Positions 1 through 6,295 of a DNA stretch of 17,511 nucleotides are shown piece after piece. The notes beneath the pieces are model-generated. The model had not been told where the DNA came from, did not search any database, and saw nothing but the letters and a program-made list of their open reading frames with translations. Made by a program: the position numbers and the translations under genes. The DNA lies in the NCBI GenBank assembly GCA_001768675.1, contig MELN01000021.1, positions 42,370-59,880 on the forward strand. Reading direction: 5' to 3'. The number at the start of each line of letters is the position of its first letter. Position 1 is the first letter of the stretch. The stretch comes from Actinobacteria bacterium RBG_16_64_13 (GTDB lineage Bacteria > Actinomycetota > Thermoleophilia > RBG-16-64-13).

Positions 1-1601
1 CCGCCATCGACGAGTCCATGCTCACGGGCGAATCTATCCCGGTGGAGAAGGGACCCGGGGACGAAGTCATCGGGGCCACTCTCAACCGCACCGGCTCGTT
101 CCACTTCCGAGCGACCAAGGTGGGGCGCGACACCGCGCTGGCCCAGATCGTGCGTCTGGTGGAAGAGGCCCAGGGCTCGAAGGCCCCCATCCAGCGAGTA
201 GCGGACTACATCGCCAGTATCTTCGTGCCGGTGGTGCTCGGGGTCGCGGTGGTCACCTTTCTGATCTGGTACTTCGTGGGGCCGCAGCCGGTGTTCACCC
301 TAGCGCTGCTGGCCTTCGTCTCCGTTCTCATCATCGCCTGCCCCTGTGCGATGGGTCTGGCCACCCCAACGGCCATCGTGGTCGGCACAGGCAAGGGCGC
401 CGAGAACGGCATCCTCATCCGCTCGGGGGAGGCGCTGGAACGGGCGCACAAGCTCGACGTCGTGGTCCTGGACAAGACCGGGACTCTGACCCGCGGCAAG
501 CCCGAGGTGACCGACGTCGTCGCGCTTGAGGCAGTCATGACCACCGGCGCGGTCGCGATGGCTGGTGCCGCTCTCGCCGGTCCCCAAGTGACGTTGGGCA
601 ATACCGACACGGCACCCGGCGGGAACGGCCCGGCCCTCTCGCTCAACTCTGCCGAGCTCACCCTTCTCGGCCTGGCGGCCTCGGCCGAGCGCGGCTCGGA
701 GCACCCACTTGGCGAGGCCATTGTGGAGGCGGCGCGCTCCCAGGGGCTGAGACTCCTCAAGGCAACGGACTTCGAGGCTATCCCCGGCAGGGGAGTGGAA
801 GCGAGTCTGCATCAGCCTGATCTACCGGCCTTGAGGCCGCTGCCGGGAGGGAGCGGATCGCCGGCGCAGCGAGGCGCTCAGCCGGCGCCCATCCGGGTCT
901 TGCTGGGCAACCGCCGTCTCATCGACGAGCGTGGGCTCGCGCTGGCCGATCTTGCCGACCGTTCCGAACAGCTCGCCGAGGAGGGCAAGACCCCGATGTT
1001 CGTGGTCGTCGATGGAGCCGTGGCCGGGATGATCGGCGTCGCCGACGTGCTCAAGCCCGACTCGGTCGCCGCGGTGCGCACTATGGAGGCGCTGGGTCTC
1101 GAGGTCTACATGCTCACCGGCGACAATCGGCGGACCGCCGAGGCCATCGCCCGGCAGGTCGGCATCCGCAACGTACTGGCTGAAGTGCTTCCCGAGCGCA
1201 AGGCCCAAGCGGTCAAGGACCTCCAGGCGGCCGGCAAGGTGGTAGCCATGGTGGGCGACGGCATCAACGACGCGCCGGCCCTTGCTCAGGCCGACATAGG
1301 CATCGCCATCGGCACCGGTACCGACGTGGCCATGGAGACGTCCGACATCACTCTGATCCGGGGAGATCTTGCCCCCATCGGAACGGCCATCAAGCTCAGT
1401 AGGGCGACCATGCGGATAATCAAGCAAAATCTGGGCTGGGCCTTTGGATACAACATAGCCCTCATCCCCGTGGCCGCGGGAGTGCTCTACCCGGCCTTCG
1501 GCATCCTGCTCGACCCGGTGTACGCCGCGGTGGCTATGGCGCTCTCCTCGGTGAGCGTGCTCTTCAACTCGCTGCGGCTGCGGCGTTTCCGGGCGGGGTA
1601 A
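1..1601 (+). CDS. copA: Copper-translocating P1B-type ATPase, 5'-truncated by the window edge
   Basis: This is the C-terminal ~530 residues of a heavy-metal P1B ATPase, most likely a Cu(I) exporter in the cytoplasmic membrane. The frame is open from base 3, so the true start lies upstream. Visible in order are the actuator TGES (bases 24-35), the membrane CPC metal motif (339-347), the phosphorylated Asp of DKTGTLT (Asp codon 471-473), the SEHPLG nucleotide-domain motif, TGDN, and the hinge GDGINDAP (1254-1277). The last two helices hold the YN and MxxSS signatures that family knowledge links to Cu(I). The N-terminal metal-binding domains are off the window. Two low-complexity Ala/Gly/Pro-rich stretches in the nucleotide-binding domain, near bases 530-650 and 805-890, look like insertions. 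No obvious link to the acs genes is visible apart from proximity. The family call is secure; copper over silver is inferred. Confidence 0.93.
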   Translation, partial: AIDESMLTGESIPVEKGPGDEVIGATLNRTGSFHFRATKVGRDTALAQIVRLVEEAQGSKAPIQRVADYIASIFVPVVLGVAVVTFLIWYFVGPQPVFTLALLAFVSVLIIACPCAMGLATPTAIVVGTGKGAENGILIRSGEALERAHKLDVVVLDKTGTLTRGKPEVTDVVALEAVMTTGAVAMAGAALAGPQVTLGNTDTAPGGNGPALSLNSAELTLLGLAASAERGSEHPLGEAIVEAARSQGLRLLKATDFEAIPGRGVEASLHQPDLPALRPLPGGSGSPAQRGAQPAPIRVLLGNRRLIDERGLALADLADRSEQLAEEGKTPMFVVVDGAVAGMIGVADVLKPDSVAAVRTMEALGLEVYMLTGDNRRTAEAIARQVGIRNVLAEVLPERKAQAVKDLQAAGKVVAMVGDGINDAPALAQADIGIAIGTGTDVAMETSDITLIRGDLAPIGTAIKLSRATMRIIKQNLGWAFGYNIALIPVAAGVLYPAFGILLDPVYAAVAMALSSVSVLFNSLRLRRFRAG

Positions 1602-1640
1602 ACGCCGGCCGGGTGGGCCCTGACCTGGGGCGTCGCGGCC

Positions 1641-1670
1641 TTGGCGGCTCGCTGGCCCTGCTGGTATCAT
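1641..1670 (+). promoter_or_regulatory. Probable promoter of tRNA-Val
   Basis: TTGGCG at 1641-1646 and TATCAT at 1665-1670 are separated by 18 bases and end 15 bases before the tRNA. That is the right geometry for a sigma70/SigA promoter with initiation near 1677. Both boxes deviate from consensus, and the surroundings are G+C-rich, which makes the AT-containing TATCAT stand out. Confidence 0.4.
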
Positions 1671-1685
1671 CTTGGCCCCTGACGC

Positions 1686-1757
1686 GGGCGATTAGCTCAG
1701 TGGGAGAGCGCTGCATTCACACTGCAGAAGTCACTGGTTCAAATCCAGTATCGCCCA
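1686..1757 (+). tRNA. tRNA-Val (anticodon CAC)
   Basis: A full cloverleaf can be drawn. The 7-bp acceptor GGGCGAT/ATCGCCC (1686-1692, 1750-1756) is perfect. The D stem is GCTC/GAGC and the anticodon stem CTGCA/TGCAG. The anticodon loop TTCACAC places CAC at positions 34-36. The variable loop has 5 nt, and the T stem ACTGG/CCAGT encloses TTCAAAT. The discriminator is A at 1757. The following bases are CCT, so CCA is not encoded and must be added after transcription. It reads GUG valine codons. The 3' end lies 22 bases from the stop of the convergent potassium-channel gene. Confidence 0.96.
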
Positions 1758-1779
1758 CCTGTATCGACTTGGAACCCTC

Positions 1780-2640
1780 CTATTCGAGTTCGCGACCGCA
1801 GTGGGGGCATCTCCTTCTCTGTTGTCCACGCCTGGCCTGCAATTCTTCCGCGAAGCCAGACGCCAACATGCCGGCAGGCATCGCGAACAGGGCAATCCCG
1901 AGAAGCGAGATGATCGCTCCCACTACCTTGCCCGTGACCGTGACCGGGTATACGTCGCCATACCCGACGGTCGTCATGGTGCTGACTCCCCACCACATAG
2001 CGGCAGGGATGCTGGAGAACTTTTCGGGCTGCGCTGAGCGCTCGATGAAGTACATCAAGCTGGAGAGGAGAACCAGGAGTATTACGACGACGAGGGCTGC
2101 CACGAGGATTTGCTCCTTCTTCGCCCTGAGCACGCGTGCCAGAATCTGGAAGGACTGGAAGTAGCGGGTTGTCTTGAATAGCCGCATGAGCCGGAAGAGG
2201 CGAAGCGCCCGGACGAAGGTAGTGTCCACCGTCTTCACCCCTAGGAAGGCGAGCGGATAGAAGGGAGCGATGGCGATGAGGTCAATAAGTGCCAGGGGTG
2301 TGACCGCATAACGCAGACGGCCCCAGAGGGGATGAGAGTACTTCTCGTCCACCGTACAGGACCACGAGCGAAAGAGGTACTCGACAGAGAAGATGATGAC
2401 GGAGGCCATCTCAAAGTAGTAGAAGACCGCCTCATAGCTGTCGTTGAGCGACTTGACCGTCTGAAGTATCACCGCCATGACGTTGAGGACGATAAGGGTG
2501 ATGATGAAGAAGCCGAACGCTCTTGCGGCCTGGTCATGGGGGTAGGTGATGACGAGAATGTCGTGAACCCGCTTCTTCACCGACTCGTATGTGGAGCGGC
2601 CACCACTGTCGATCGTGGTCCGACGGGTCTCTCGCATCAT
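1780..2640 (-). CDS. Voltage-gated-type potassium channel subunit (KvAP/Kv-like)
   Basis: This 286-residue six-helix ion channel is expected to form K+-selective tetramers in the cytoplasmic membrane. S1 is near residues 41-60, S2 near 71-92 and S3 near 112-132. S4 (about 142-160) has arginines every third position (144, 147, 150, 153), the hallmark of a voltage sensor. S5 is near 176-200. The selectivity filter TVGYGD is at 224-229, followed by S6. The tail ends in an Arg run and CPHCGRELE, a single CxxC knuckle that looks like half a zinc ribbon. The first ATG is at 2640 with a second at 2637; the Shine-Dalgarno-like GGAGAGGAA lies just upstream. The gene is last in a minus-strand series and converges on the tRNA. 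Its base composition looks clearly less G+C-rich than the acs genes. Confidence 0.93.
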   Translation of the reverse strand: MMRETRRTTIDSGGRSTYESVKKRVHDILVITYPHDQAARAFGFFIITLIVLNVMAVILQTVKSLNDSYEAVFYYFEMASVIIFSVEYLFRSWSCTVDEKYSHPLWGRLRYAVTPLALIDLIAIAPFYPLAFLGVKTVDTTFVRALRLFRLMRLFKTTRYFQSFQILARVLRAKKEQILVAALVVVILLVLLSSLMYFIERSAQPEKFSSIPAAMWWGVSTMTTVGYGDVYPVTVTGKVVGAIISLLGIALFAMPAGMLASGFAEELQARRGQQRRRCPHCGRELE

Positions 2641-2686
2641 CTACTTCCTCTCCGCAGGGTAGGAGTCGTCGCGACCTTTGGCGGGA

Positions 2687-3193
2687 TCATGGCTTACATA
2701 TCTTGCATGGTGTATATCCGGCCGCAATTGCGTCGGTCCGACTGATCGCGTGCTTGCTCTTCGATAGCGAAGAACATCCAGCACGGTGATACTTCTTCCC
2801 GGTATCAGTGATGTAGACGGCATCGCCGCCTCCCGACTGGGCAGTTGAGGTAGTGGAGGCTATCGTCGTGGTAGTCGTCACTACCGTCGTCGTAGTGGCC
2901 TTGCTGGTTGACACGATGGTCGACACGGTCGTCATCGCCGAATCCTTGCCCGTGGTGCTGGTTGCTGGGTTCGTTGTTGCGACTGACACCGTCGTCGGTG
3001 AGTCACGCGACATAGTCGTTGAAGGCCTGGCACTTGTGGCGGTCGATGTGGCGCCGGTTCCGAGCAACTCAAGTGTCGTGGCTGTGGTCGCGGTCGGTTG
3101 TGAATCGTTCGACAGACAACCCGCCACGCTGCCGATCACGGCGATGGCGGCCACCCCAACAACGCCGATCAGAATCTTGCGGCCTTTGGTCAT
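2687..3193 (-). CDS. Thr/Ser-rich lipoprotein with a C-terminal Cys/His mini-domain
   Basis: The 168-residue protein has a charged start, a hydrophobic stretch and a lipobox (VAGC, Cys26), so it should be exported and lipid-anchored. Residues ~30-120 are a Thr/Ser/Ala-rich low-complexity linker, probably a cell-wall spacer. The last ~45 residues (VYITDTGKKYHRAGC through TPCKICKP) resemble a small domain common at the C-terminus of exported nuclease-like and surface proteins. It has one His-x3-Cys (136/140) and one CxxC (163/166), a plausible metal site related in pattern to Ada-type zinc modules. GGGGAGG sits at good distance upstream of the ATG. It lies 42 bases after the nuclease gene and 46 before the channel gene, so an operon is likely. 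Function is unknown; DNA or wall association is a guess from context. Confidence 0.8.
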   Translation of the reverse strand: MTKGRKILIGVVGVAAIAVIGSVAGCLSNDSQPTATTATTLELLGTGATSTATSARPSTTMSRDSPTTVSVATTNPATSTTGKDSAMTTVSTIVSTSKATTTTVVTTTTTIASTTSTAQSGGGDAVYITDTGKKYHRAGCSSLSKSKHAISRTDAIAAGYTPCKICKP

Positions 3194-3235
3194 GATGCCC
3201 CTCCCCGGCCAGCTGCTTTCCTGTCCACCTCTGTC

Positions 3236-4207
3236 TCAGTAGTCGTAGCTCTCCACGATTTGGTCTTGCGGGTCCAACAACTTCACCGTATCACCGTCGT
3301 TGTTCCAGATGGCGGCGCCAAATGCCCCCCAGTGAAGGTCGGTCCGCGTATCGGTCCCCTCTCCGCTGTGGAGCTTGAAGACATCACCCCTCTTGAACAC
3401 TCGGTCAGGAAACCGATAGCGGTGGCCCGTCTGGTCTTCGACCGAGTAACCGAGGAGCGCCCCGGACACGACTACCTCGAAGGTGATGTACTCCTCGTTG
3501 AGGTTGAGGCTGTCGTCCCCGGGCGCGTCGTACTCAACGGCGACTATCCGTAGGGGGCTGTCGGTCGGTTCTCCCCACATCCCAAGTTGTGCTGCTTGTG
3601 CCTCGTCCTGTGCGGCCTGGAACCTCTCGACGTACTTCACATTGGGGGGAACCGTGTACACGGTCGCAAGCCCTCGCCAGAGAAGTTCCGCGTTGACCAT
3701 TGTCTGGCCCACCCAGATATAGGCCAGGCGCCGGTCATACTGGTCGTGTGTTTCCACGTCCAGCTCGAGGCGCACGTTCGTGCCGCCAACCAACTTGGTC
3801 AGCCCCTCTGTCGCATCCGCCGAAAATGCTTCGCCAGTCTCTGGGGCGTCGATACCGATGAGACGAACTTCCTCCTCGGCCCCGTCCGAGAAGACGACGA
3901 CGGTGTCACCGTCGATCACCTTTGTAACACGGCCCTCACCTACCGCGACAGCTGTGGTAGCGATGACCGTGGCGATGGTCGTCGAGGGCAGCCTGGTGGT
4001 GCTTGAGGCGGTCAAGGTGGGTGTGATTGCTGTGGACGAAGTACTAAGGCTGCCGACGAAGGGGAGAATGGAATCAGGTGCCACGGAAGAGGAGTCTGGT
4101 TCCTCATTGGGTGAGGGGGCTGCAATAGCAGCGACCACGACGGCCACGGCTCCCAACAGCAGAAGTAACTTCTGTGTACGTGTTCGCCGCTTCCACCAGC
4201 CAATCAC
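3236..4207 (-). CDS. Membrane-anchored thermonuclease-like protein with C-terminal lamin-tail-like domain
   Basis: I prefer the GTG start at 4207 because GGAGG lies 8 bases upstream; a TTG at 4225 would add six residues. A basic N-terminus is followed by one hydrophobic segment (~residues 13-30), so it is a signal anchor or uncleaved signal. A Ser/Thr-rich linker follows to ~90. Residues ~92-212 are a staphylococcal-nuclease (OB-fold) domain with VIDGDTV, VRLIGIDAPET and YDRRLAYIW, which keep the catalytic Arg, Asp/Glu and second Arg of the family. It should therefore be an active extracytoplasmic Ca2+-dependent nuclease. Residues ~219-323 (EEYITFEV, IWNNDGDTV, LLDPQDQIVESYDY) resemble the lamin-tail domain that often joins secreted nucleases. 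The linker resembles that of the downstream lipoprotein, suggesting a shared cell-surface role such as nucleic-acid scavenging. Confidence 0.88.
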   Translation of the reverse strand: MIGWWKRRTRTQKLLLLLGAVAVVVAAIAAPSPNEEPDSSSVAPDSILPFVGSLSTSSTAITPTLTASSTTRLPSTTIATVIATTAVAVGEGRVTKVIDGDTVVVFSDGAEEEVRLIGIDAPETGEAFSADATEGLTKLVGGTNVRLELDVETHDQYDRRLAYIWVGQTMVNAELLWRGLATVYTVPPNVKYVERFQAAQDEAQAAQLGMWGEPTDSPLRIVAVEYDAPGDDSLNLNEEYITFEVVVSGALLGYSVEDQTGHRYRFPDRVFKRGDVFKLHSGEGTDTRTDLHWGAFGAAIWNNDGDTVKLLDPQDQIVESYDY

Positions 4208-4602
4208 GGCTGAATCCTCCGACAAGACACCGATTACCCCCTCTTCTGGGGTTCGTCCATCGAACGGCTTTGTCTTCTTCTACTGTAGACCAGAGTTCGG
4301 ACGGGAGTGCGAGCGAAGAATCACACTCTCGGATCCTCTCGTGGTCCACCGGTCTGGGCTGGCATTTCCCTCGGCTCGGGCCGTTCTCATGCTGGAGGTA
4401 AGCGCGATCCTGTTCCGCTGCGCCGCCGCCAGATACTCGAAATAGGAGTAACATGGTGCGCGTTTCTAGCATTGCCCGACGGACTCCGCCGGCACGTTTC
4501 GGCTGGGCAGACACGGGGCAATCTACGGGGACCATCGTCCAAAGGACCGATCGAAGTCCTCGACACTGGTCCAGCGGAATCCAAGCTAAGGAGTGAGAAC
4601 AA
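4208..4602. other. Divergent intergenic region
   Basis: About 395 bases separate the minus-strand nuclease gene from the plus-strand zinc-ribbon gene, so promoters for both directions should lie here. I could not pick a convincing -35/-10 pair in either direction. On the plus strand, GGACCA (near 4530) and TGGTCC (near 4567) can pair over a ~32-base loop. A short open frame with a Shine-Dalgarno sequence occupies 4453-4596 and is listed separately. No tRNA, repeat or known riboswitch was recognised. Confidence 0.5.
4453..4596 (+). CDS. Possible small ORF upstream of the zinc-ribbon gene (47 aa)
   Basis: ATG at 4453 is preceded by AATAGGAGTAAC, a good Shine-Dalgarno with slightly short spacing. 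The frame runs 47 codons to TGA at 4594-4596. It is rich in Arg, Ser and Thr and resembles no family I know. It stops 6 bases before the GTG of the zinc-ribbon gene and is in the same reading frame; its last codons contain that gene's AAGGAG. It could be a translated leader peptide, an upstream extension of the same gene broken by TGA, or chance. Composition gives no strong coding signal. Confidence 0.2.
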   Translation: MVRVSSIARRTPPARFGWADTGQSTGTIVQRTDRSPRHWSSGIQAKE

Positions 4603-4869
4603 GTGGCGGGTAATTGCCCGGGTCAAGATGGAAGGAACCTGTCGGTCTCCCTCCACATATGCCCGAACTGCGGTAACGAGGTCGAGATCTTTTCCGATGA
4701 GACCCGCGTCAGGTGCCGCAAGTGCGGTAACTACGTCCAGAAGGAGAACGTGCCCAGTTGCATCCAGTGGTGCGCGAAGGCGCGTGAATGTCTAGGCGAG
4801 GAACGGTGGGCCCTTCTCACCGCCGACCGCGACGAGCGTGGGGACGACGGTGGAGAAGATGGTCAGTGA
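4603..4869 (+). CDS. Small zinc-ribbon protein next to cooC
   Basis: An 88-residue cytoplasmic protein starting at GTG 4603, chosen because AAGGAG at 4588-4593 sits 9 bases upstream. CPNC (Cys20, Cys23) and CRKC (Cys38, Cys41) form a four-Cys zinc ribbon or rubredoxin-like knuckle. A second Cys cluster follows, SCIQWCAKARECLG (Cys53, Cys57, Cys63), and then an acidic tail rich in Asp, Glu and Gly. No signal peptide or membrane segment is seen. It ends 24 bases before the CooC-type ATPase and is probably cotranscribed with it, so a role in metal delivery or CODH/ACS assembly is possible. I do not recognise the family by name. Zinc is the likely ligand for the first four Cys; an iron-sulfur cluster or nickel on the second set cannot be excluded. 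Confidence 0.75.
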   Translation: MAGNCPGQDGRNLSVSLHICPNCGNEVEIFSDETRVRCRKCGNYVQKENVPSCIQWCAKARECLGEERWALLTADRDERGDDGGEDGQ

Positions 4870-4893
4870 GATGAGACCTCCGGAGACGTCTGA

Positions 4894-5691
4894 ATGCCCA
4901 AGATCGCGGTAGCCGGCAAGGGGGGCGTCGGCAAGACGACGTTCAGCGGTGTCTTGGCCCGCGTGTTGGCGGCGGCCGGGGAGAAGGTATACGCGATCGA
5001 CGCCGATCCGAATCCCACACTGGGCCAAGTCCTGGGGTTCCCGGAAGAGCTCATGGCCCAAGTAGTGCCCATCGTCCAAATGGCGGACCTCATCGAAGAG
5101 CGCACCGGTGCCCGGCCGGGCGAGAGTGGCGCCTATTTTCGTCTCAACCCCCGGGTGGATGATATTCCGGAGCGGTTCTCGGTGGCGTACCAAGGGGTGC
5201 ATCTGCTTGAAATGGGCACTGTCAAGGGGGCCGGCGCCGGATGCGTGTGCCCCGAGAACACCATTCTGCGCGCCTTGGTCACCCACTTGCTCCTCCGGGA
5301 GCGGGAGACCGTGATCATGGACATGGTGGCTGGAGTCGAGCACCTCGGGCGCGGCACCGCTGCCGCGGTCGACGCGATGTACGTCGTCGTGGAGCCCGGC
5401 CAGCGCAGCCTGGGCGTGGCCGCCGACATCGTCCGGCTTGCCGACGAACTGGGCATACCGGCCCTCTGGATGGTGGCCAACAAGGTGCGGGGAGAACAAG
5501 ATCTCGATTTCATCCGCGGCCATCTGGGTGGGCGAAAGCTGGCGGGTTGGCTGCCAAGGGATGACCACGTGGTGGAGGCCGATATGCAAGGCCGTGCCCT
5601 CTACGATGCCGCCCCCGAGTTGGCCAGGCGGGTCGAGGCGATCGCCCGGGAGACCGGGCTCATTCACGAGCCCAGCGTTCCGGTACCTTGA
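4894..5691 (+). CDS. cooC: CooC-type nickel-insertion ATPase for carbon monoxide dehydrogenase
   Basis: This 265-residue MinD/SIMIBI-class P-loop ATPase has the deviant Walker A GKGGVGKTT (residues 9-17), the AIDADPN motif after it, and GCVCPE with the CxC pair Cys117/Cys119. In characterised CooC proteins that CxC binds Ni(II) or Zn(II) at the dimer interface, and ATP hydrolysis drives nickel loading of the CODH C-cluster. The ATG at 4894 has GGAG 8 bases upstream. It lies upstream of the promoter at 5710, so it may be transcribed separately from acsA onward, with the zinc-ribbon gene. A second CooC-like protein is encoded at 15026-15802. The two differ in length, in the residues around the CxC (CVC here, CYC there) and in much of the region between, so they probably serve different targets. 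Which one loads CooS is inference. Confidence 0.92.
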   Translation: MPKIAVAGKGGVGKTTFSGVLARVLAAAGEKVYAIDADPNPTLGQVLGFPEELMAQVVPIVQMADLIEERTGARPGESGAYFRLNPRVDDIPERFSVAYQGVHLLEMGTVKGAGAGCVCPENTILRALVTHLLLRERETVIMDMVAGVEHLGRGTAAAVDAMYVVVEPGQRSLGVAADIVRLADELGIPALWMVANKVRGEQDLDFIRGHLGGRKLAGWLPRDDHVVEADMQGRALYDAAPELARRVEAIARETGLIHEPSVPVP

Positions 5692-5709
5692 GCCGGTCCT
5701 CGACACTTC

Positions 5710-5736
5710 TTGACAAATATCACCGGTTGATATACT
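5710..5736 (+). promoter_or_regulatory. Sigma70-like promoter of the acs gene cluster
   Basis: A perfect TTGACA (5710-5715) and TATACT (5731-5736) are separated by 15 bases, shorter than the usual 17. The site is an AT-rich island in G+C-rich DNA just after the stop of cooC, and it points at the HMA-like gene and acsA. Initiation would fall near 5743, giving a leader of ~170 bases. The short spacer suggests a weak basal promoter that may need an activator or DNA distortion. Confidence 0.6.
5717..5733. promoter_or_regulatory. Inverted repeat in the promoter spacer, candidate operator
   Basis: ATATCA-CCGGT-TGATAT is a 6-bp perfect dyad with a 5-base centre. It occupies the spacer between the -35 and -10 boxes and overlaps the first half of the -10. 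A protein bound here would contact the promoter core directly. The size suits a small dimeric helix-turn-helix regulator. The family is unknown, and no regulator gene is present in the window. Confidence 0.5.
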
Positions 5737-5911
5737 GCCTCGTGGATTTCCTGAGTAATGGTCTCAGCTAGTTCTGTACGGTCTGACGTCGACATGGTGC
5801 CGCCGGTGTTCTGCAACCAGCCTCTCTCCTAGCGAAGCCACTCGAATCGTCAACACCAGTGGGCGCCAGCGGCGGACGGCGCCCTCGACATGAGAAAGGT
5901 AAGTACGCAGC
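5737..5911 (+). promoter_or_regulatory. Structured 5' leader of the acs transcript
   Basis: No gene is supported between the promoter and the HMA-like start. The clearest structure is GGGCGCC (5861-5867) pairing perfectly with GGCGCCC (5878-5884) around a 10-base loop, ending ~10 bases before the GAAAGGT ribosome-binding site (5894-5900). There is no T-run after it, so it is not an intrinsic terminator. I looked for a cobalamin riboswitch, which would suit a corrinoid pathway, and did not recognise its conserved box. The leader could still be regulatory or stabilise the mRNA. Confidence 0.4.
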
Positions 5912-6244
5912 ATGAAGGAGACAGTCATCAACGTGCCGACGATGTGGGCCGATCATCATGTGTTGACCGCGCGCCAGGCCCTGTTGGGTCTGAGGGGCGT
6001 CGCCGAGGTCGAGGCCAGCTCTGCCAGGCGCAGCGTGCTGGTGCGCTTCGATGAGAATGCCACGACGATCGAAGCCATCCAGCGAGCCCTGAAGTCGGCC
6101 GGCTACGTGCCAGATGAGGCGCAGGCCATGAACGAGTTCCCTAAGCGGCACGAGGATGGTTCGGCCTGGTATCTGGTGCTCGGCCGCAAGACGACCACCG
6201 AGAGAAAAGACCGCGAAATGGCGGGAGACTTCCGGCGCTACTAG
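5912..6244 (+). CDS. HMA-fold protein with an atypical Asp/His site, candidate nickel carrier
   Basis: The 110-residue protein fits the beta-alpha-beta-beta-alpha-beta pattern of heavy-metal-associated domains in residues ~4-65: VINVPTMW, then helix RQALLGLRGV, AEVEASSARRSVLVRFD, and helix TTIEAIQRALKSAGY. The usual metal loop MxCxxC is replaced by MWADHH (residues 11-16), so both Cys are gone and Asp14, His15 and His16 take their place. The protein contains no Cys at all. Such ligands favour Ni(II) or Zn(II) over Cu(I). Residues 66-110 are a charged tail of no known type. It is the first gene after the promoter at 5710 and lies 51 bases before acsA. A role in giving nickel to CODH/ACS or to CooC is my inference; loss of metal binding is the alternative. 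Confidence 0.75.
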   Translation: MKETVINVPTMWADHHVLTARQALLGLRGVAEVEASSARRSVLVRFDENATTIEAIQRALKSAGYVPDEAQAMNEFPKRHEDGSAWYLVLGRKTTTERKDREMAGDFRRY

Positions 6245-6250
6245 CCACGG

Positions 6251-6266
6251 GAAGCCCTCCGGCTTC
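6251..6266 (+). other. Intercistronic hairpin before acsA
   Basis: GAAGCC (6251-6256) and GGCTTC (6261-6266) pair perfectly around a CTCC loop in the 51-base gap between the HMA-like gene and acsA. There is no T-run. It ends 14 bases before the AAAGGAG of acsA. It may protect or partition the mRNA, as seen in other operons with differing subunit demand. Confidence 0.4.
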
Positions 6267-6295
6267 ATGGATATATGTTGAAAGGAGAAGGACAG

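Noticed and set aside
4308..4325. TGCGA...TCACA as a third CRP-like operator upstream of the zinc-ribbon gene
   Set aside because: The spacing between half sites is 8 rather than 6 bases, and the first half is poor, so it does not match the two sites at 16828 and 16881.
5758..5832. A 24-codon ATG frame in the acs leader
   Set aside because: No Shine-Dalgarno sequence precedes it, and the peptide has no features of an attenuator leader such as runs of one amino acid.
5737..5911. Cobalamin riboswitch in the acs leader
   Set aside because: I searched for the conserved B12 box and its companion stems and saw no convincing match. GCCACTC near 5837 alone is not enough.
6275..6295. The earlier ATG of acsA at 6275
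   Set aside because: The Shine-Dalgarno AAAGGAG lies after it, at 6281-6287, correctly placed for 6296.
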